Source of the DNA: Firmicutes bacterium CAG:110
GTDB lineage: Bacteria > Bacillota > Clostridia > Oscillospirales > Oscillospiraceae
Assembly: GCA_000434635.1 (NCBI GenBank)
Contig: HF988135.1
Location: 26,448 to 72,047 of the forward strand
Length of the DNA: 45,600 nt
Reading direction: 5' to 3'
The position numbers and the translations under genes were made by a program. The notes under the pieces are model-generated. The model was not told where the DNA came from, searched no databases, and was given only the letters and a program-made list of their open reading frames with translations. Positions 42,541-45,600 of this stretch are shown here, one piece after another. Positions within the stretch are counted from its first letter, which is position 1, and every line of letters begins with the position of its first letter.

Positions 42541-44274
42541 ATGAGTTATACAGAAAGCTGGTCGGGAAAGATCAACCGCAAGCTTCTAAAAAAGCTGCAC
42601 ATCATTGATGTCGCCGCCGGGCGGGAGAAAGCTGATCTGGTTCTGAAAAACGCCACCTATGTCAACGTGTTTTCCGGGGAGCTGGACACCGGCGACATTG
42701 CCGTGGCGGAGGGTCTGATCGTGGGCCTCGGCAGCTACGAAGGCCGGGAGGAAGCGGACATGACCGGCAAGATCGTCTGCCCCGGCTTCATCGACGCCCA
42801 CATCCATCTGGAATCCAGTCTGGTTTCCCCCGCGGAGTTTGCCCGGGCAGTCATCCCCCACGGCACCACCACCGTCATCACCGACCCCCACGAGATCACC
42901 AACGTCATGGGCACCGACGGCATCGACTATATGCTCTGCGCCACGGAAGGGCTGCCGGTGGACACCCAGTTTATGATTCCCTCCTGCGTCCCGGCGTCGG
43001 CGCTGGACGAAAGCGGCGCGAATCTGGACTACCGGGATATCGACAGCTTTTTCGACCATCCCCGGGTGCTGGGTCTTGCGGAAATGATGAATTTCCCCGG
43101 CGTGATCTCCGCCGACTCCCCCACCGTTGCCAAGATCATTGCGTCTCAGGCGCACCACAAGAAGATCGACGGCCACGCCCCCGGTCTTTCCGGCACCGAC
43201 CTGAACGCCTACATTGCCGCCGGTGTCTACTCCGACCACGAGTGCGCGGACATTGACGACGCCATGAAGAAGCTGAAGCTGGGTCAGTTCATCATGATCC
43301 GGGAGGGCACCGCCGCCCGGAATCTGGAGGCTCTGATGCCCCTGATCAAGTCCCAGAAATATTTCAGCCGCTGCATGTTCTGCACCGACGACAAGCACCC
43401 CAGCGATCTGCTGGAAAAGGGTCACATCGATTACATCTGCCGGGAAGCTGTCGCCATGGGTGCCGACCCCATCATGACCGTACAGGTGGCCTGTCTTCAC
43501 GCCGCCCGGTACTTCCTGCTGAATAACCGGGGCGCCATCGCCCCCGGATATCTTGCGGACTTCGCCATCGTGGAGGATTTGAAGGACTTCCACGTGGTGA
43601 CGGTGTACAAGCGGGGCAAGCGGGTCTACCACGACGGCATTGTGGAGGACTTCCCCCTGCCTGAGATCCCGGAACACCTGAACAAGCGCGCCCACGACAC
43701 CTTCCACCTGCCGGTGCTTTCTCCCGCGGACTTTGCCAACACCCGTCTGCGGGGCGTCATCGGCATGGTGCCGGGGCAGATCATCACCGAGGACGCGGGC
43801 TACGCCGCTGGAGTGGACGTATCCAAGGACATTCTGAAAATGGCCGTTGTAGAGCGGCATAAAAATACCCGCCACATCGGCATTGGCTACCTCAAGGGCT
43901 ACGGTCTGAAATCCGGCGCGGTGGCCACCTCCGTCGCCCATGACAGCCACAACATCATCTGCGTCGGCACAAATGACGAGGACATGGCCTTCGCCGTCAA
44001 CCGCATTGCCCGGAACCGAGGCGGCATCGTGGTCGTGGAGAACGGGCAGGTGCTGGCCGAGCTTCCTCTGGAAATTGCCGGCATCATCAGCGGCAAGCCC
44101 CTGCGGGAGGTCAACACCCTTCTGGAAGACGCCAAGAAGGCCGCCCACGCTCTGGGCGTCGGCACGGACATCGACCCGTTCATGACGCTGTCCTTCATGA
44201 GCCTGCCCGTTATCCCCACCCTGCGCCTGACGACCCGGGGCGTGGTGGATGTGAACACCCAGCAGTACGTATGA
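42541..44274 (+). CDS. ade: Adenine deaminase
   Basis: Ade converts adenine to hypoxanthine and ammonia in purine salvage. The 577-residue protein is an amidohydrolase with GFIDAHIHLESS (metal ligands His87 and His89) and TTVITDPHEITNVMG (115-118 DPHE), the Ade hallmark. GHAPGLSGTDLNAY carries further ligands, and TDDKHPSDLLEKGHID the conserved Asp. The C-terminal domain has GIGYLKGYGLKSGAVATSVAHDSHN. The ATG at 42541 is set by the ribosome site and promoter; upstream in-frame codons lie before the start of transcription. The NUDIX gene follows with a 4-base overlap. Confidence 0.97.
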   Translation: MSYTESWSGKINRKLLKKLHIIDVAAGREKADLVLKNATYVNVFSGELDTGDIAVAEGLIVGLGSYEGREEADMTGKIVCPGFIDAHIHLESSLVSPAEFARAVIPHGTTTVITDPHEITNVMGTDGIDYMLCATEGLPVDTQFMIPSCVPASALDESGANLDYRDIDSFFDHPRVLGLAEMMNFPGVISADSPTVAKIIASQAHHKKIDGHAPGLSGTDLNAYIAAGVYSDHECADIDDAMKKLKLGQFIMIREGTAARNLEALMPLIKSQKYFSRCMFCTDDKHPSDLLEKGHIDYICREAVAMGADPIMTVQVACLHAARYFLLNNRGAIAPGYLADFAIVEDLKDFHVVTVYKRGKRVYHDGIVEDFPLPEIPEHLNKRAHDTFHLPVLSPADFANTRLRGVIGMVPGQIITEDAGYAAGVDVSKDILKMAVVERHKNTRHIGIGYLKGYGLKSGAVATSVAHDSHNIICVGTNDEDMAFAVNRIARNRGGIVVVENGQVLAELPLEIAGIISGKPLREVNTLLEDAKKAAHALGVGTDIDPFMTLSFMSLPVIPTLRLTTRGVVDVNTQQYV

Positions 44275-44756
44275 GCGGCATAGACCTTTCTTTTGTCTCC
44301 GGCAAGGAAAAGTTCAATTACCGTGTCTGCGCCGTCATCCTTTCGGAGAGCAAACTGCTTGCCATGCACGACGAGCGCTCCCCCTACTATTACCTCCCCG
44401 GCGGGAGGGTGCAGATGGGGGAAACGGCGGAAGCCGCCGTGGTGCGGGAGGTTCAGGAGGAACTGGAGATCACCCCGGAAATCATCCGTCCCCTGTGGCT
44501 GAATCAGGCATTTTTCACGGAGGATGTGGACGGCCTGCACTACCACGAGCTGTGCCTGTACTTCCTGATGGACATTTCCCACACGGATTTGCTGTCCAAA
44601 GGCGAAAAGTTTACCCTGTTGGAACGGCACCACACCCACAAATTTGAATGGCTGCCCTTTGAACGGCTGGAACGGGAATATTTCTATCCCCTGTTCCTGA
44701 AAAAGGAAATTTTCCACCTGCCGGAAGCCCTCACCCTCCGCACGGAACTGGAATAA
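44271..44756 (+). CDS. NUDIX hydrolase
   Basis: The 161-residue protein contains a Nudix box starting at Gly45: GRVQMGE, then REVQEELEI (59-67). It agrees with GX5EX7REUXEEXGU except that Glu66 replaces the last glycine. The two catalytic glutamates (Glu63, Glu64) are present, so metal-dependent hydrolysis of a nucleoside-diphosphate compound is expected. The N-terminal half (KFNYRVCAVILSESKLLAMHD) matches the MutT-like fold. It is coupled to ade through an ATGA overlap, suggesting a nucleotide or purine-related substrate; the substrate is unknown. Confidence 0.93.
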   Translation: MSGIDLSFVSGKEKFNYRVCAVILSESKLLAMHDERSPYYYLPGGRVQMGETAEAAVVREVQEELEITPEIIRPLWLNQAFFTEDVDGLHYHELCLYFLMDISHTDLLSKGEKFTLLERHHTHKFEWLPFERLEREYFYPLFLKKEIFHLPEALTLRTELE

Positions 44757-44765
44757 ACGCAAAAC

Positions 44766-44804
44766 GCCCTGTCCGCTTTTCAGCGGACAGGGCATTTGTT
44801 TTTG
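44766..44804 (+). terminator. Intrinsic terminator after ade-NUDIX
   Basis: A perfect 12-bp GC-rich stem (44766-44777 with 44782-44793), a 4-base loop and ATTTGTTTTT form a strong rho-independent terminator 9 bases after the NUDIX stop codon. On the other strand GTTTTGCG follows the stem, so it may also serve clpB, whose stop codon is at 44810-44812. Confidence 0.9.
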
Positions 44805-44809
44805 GGGAA

Positions 44810-45600
44810 TTATTTCATCACCAGTTCGCCGTTTTCGGCGTCCACGGTGACGGTCTGACCCGGGGTAACGTCGCCCCGAAGCAGACGCTTGCTGAGCATG
44901 GTCTCCACCGTATGCTGCACATAGCGGCGCAGGGGACGGGCGCCGTACTGCGGGTCATAGGCCGCGTCCACAATGGCGGCCTTGGCCGCAGGCGTCAGCT
45001 CACAGCGGATCTGCTGGTCAGCCAGACGGTCGTTGAGCTTGGCGATCTGCAGGTCGATGATCTTGGTCACATTCTCCTTAGTCAGGGGCTTGTAGAACAC
45101 GATCTCGTCCAGACGGTTGAGGAACTCCGGCCGGAAGGTGCGGCGCAGCAGCGCGCGAACCTGCTCCTTGGCACTTTCCTCAATGGTACCGTCGGCGTTG
45201 ATGCCGTTCAGGATATACTCAGAGCCGAGGTTGGAGGTCAGGATCAGAATGGTGTTCTTGAAGTCCACGGTTCTGCCCTGAGAATCGGTGATCCGGCCAT
45301 CGTCCAGCACCTGCAGAAGCACGTTGAACACGTCGGGATGCGCCTTCTCCACCTCGTCGAACAGGACGACGGAGTAGGGCTTGCGGCGTACCGCTTCGGT
45401 CAGCTGGCCGCCTTCCTCATAGCCCACGTATCCGGGAGGCGCGCCGATGAGACGGGACACGGAGTATTTCTCCATGTATTCGGACATATCGATACGCACC
45501 ATGTTGTTCTCGTCGTCAAACAGCGCCTGCGCCAGCGCCTTGGCAAGCTCGGTCTTGCCCACGCCCGTGGGGCCAAGGAACAGAAACGAGCCGATGGGGC
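44810..45600 (-). CDS. clpB: Chaperone ClpB, C-terminal part (runs off right edge)
   Basis: The visible 262 residues cover the second AAA+ module of a Clp/Hsp100 disaggregase. Walker A is GPTGVGKTELAKA at the window edge, then the pore-loop segment IGAPPGYVGYEEGG, the Walker B VVLFDEVEKAHPDV, a sensor region ILTSNLGS and the C-terminal D2-small domain with YGARPLRRYVQ. The GAPPGYVGYEEGG form and the end VMK fit ClpB more than ClpC or ClpA. ClpB works with DnaK to rescue aggregated proteins. The ATG or GTG near 45560 is not the start: the reading frame continues into the edge as part of Walker A. Confidence 0.93.
   Translation of the reverse strand, partial: PIGSFLFLGPTGVGKTELAKALAQALFDDENNMVRIDMSEYMEKYSVSRLIGAPPGYVGYEEGGQLTEAVRRKPYSVVLFDEVEKAHPDVFNVLLQVLDDGRITDSQGRTVDFKNTILILTSNLGSEYILNGINADGTIEESAKEQVRALLRRTFRPEFLNRLDEIVFYKPLTKENVTKIIDLQIAKLNDRLADQQIRCELTPAAKAAIVDAAYDPQYGARPLRRYVQHTVETMLSKRLLRGDVTPGQTVTVDAENGELVMK

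Noticed and set aside
42586..44148. Long minus-strand frame opposite ade
   Set aside because: It is antisense to a clear adenine deaminase with strong motifs; its His/Gly/Val-rich translation is a shadow.
45560..45562. GTG as start of a short ClpB-like gene
   Set aside because: This codon is the valine inside the Walker A GPTGVGKT, and the frame continues with conserved ClpB residues to the window edge.

Overview
The window reads as chromosome of a GC-rich Clostridia-class Firmicute, most likely a gut Oscillospiraceae/Ruminococcaceae-type bacterium. The evidence is Gram-positive ribosome binding sites (AGGAGG-like) and sigma-A promoters, TrmFO and a KtrAB-type potassium system, a TagGH-like polysaccharide ABC exporter, and mosaic palindromic repeats of a style I associate from memory with gut Clostridia. 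The taxonomic call is an inference; there is no rRNA gene in the window.

Layout. (1) From 32203 down to position 1 almost everything is on the minus strand and makes a cell-surface polysaccharide. It divides into two units. Unit A (32203 to 14872) has its own promoter (32276-32304). It encodes a membrane 4,6-dehydratase, an initiating sugar-phosphate transferase, an SDR reductase/epimerase, the three enzymes for UDP-N-acetyl-L-fucosamine (CapE/CapF/CapG type), six glycosyltransferases, a LicD phosphotransferase, a Wzy-type polymerase and a Wzx-type flippase. It ends in a set of hairpins (14708-14865) and a minus-strand terminator (14648-14673). Unit B starts at a good promoter (14609-14637) and runs off the left edge. 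It encodes three GT4 and six GT2 enzymes, a GT32, a polysaccharide deacetylase, an ABC-2 permease, an ATPase with a Wzt-like C-terminal domain, a radical SAM protein with extra cysteines, and a polysaccharide pyruvyl transferase. The locus thus places a Wzx/Wzy-type assembly set next to an ABC-exporter-type set, with separate transcription signals.

(2) 32204-32886 is the largest gene-free stretch. It holds the unit A promoter and leader hairpin, a possible operator palindrome, a roughly 280-base mosaic of perfect hairpins with related inverted ends, and a terminator-like hairpin for the housekeeping operon.

(3) 42373 down to 32887 is a compact minus-strand housekeeping run: ktrB-ktrA-(TrmH-family methyltransferase)-dprA-topA-trmFO-plsX-rnc. 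Gaps are short and several junctions overlap by 4 or 8 bases, so it is probably one operon driven by the promoter at 42423-42450. acpP is missing between plsX and rnc, and smc does not follow rnc.

(4) 42541-44756 on the plus strand is adenine deaminase (ade) followed with a 4-base overlap by a NUDIX hydrolase. The pair has a strong promoter at 42483-42511 and a strong terminator at 44766-44804. (5) The right edge holds the C-terminal part of clpB on the minus strand.

The best candidates for something undescribed are the ABC-export unit carrying a radical SAM/SPASM-like enzyme beside a pyruvyl transferase, and the two mosaic palindromic elements that flank unit A.
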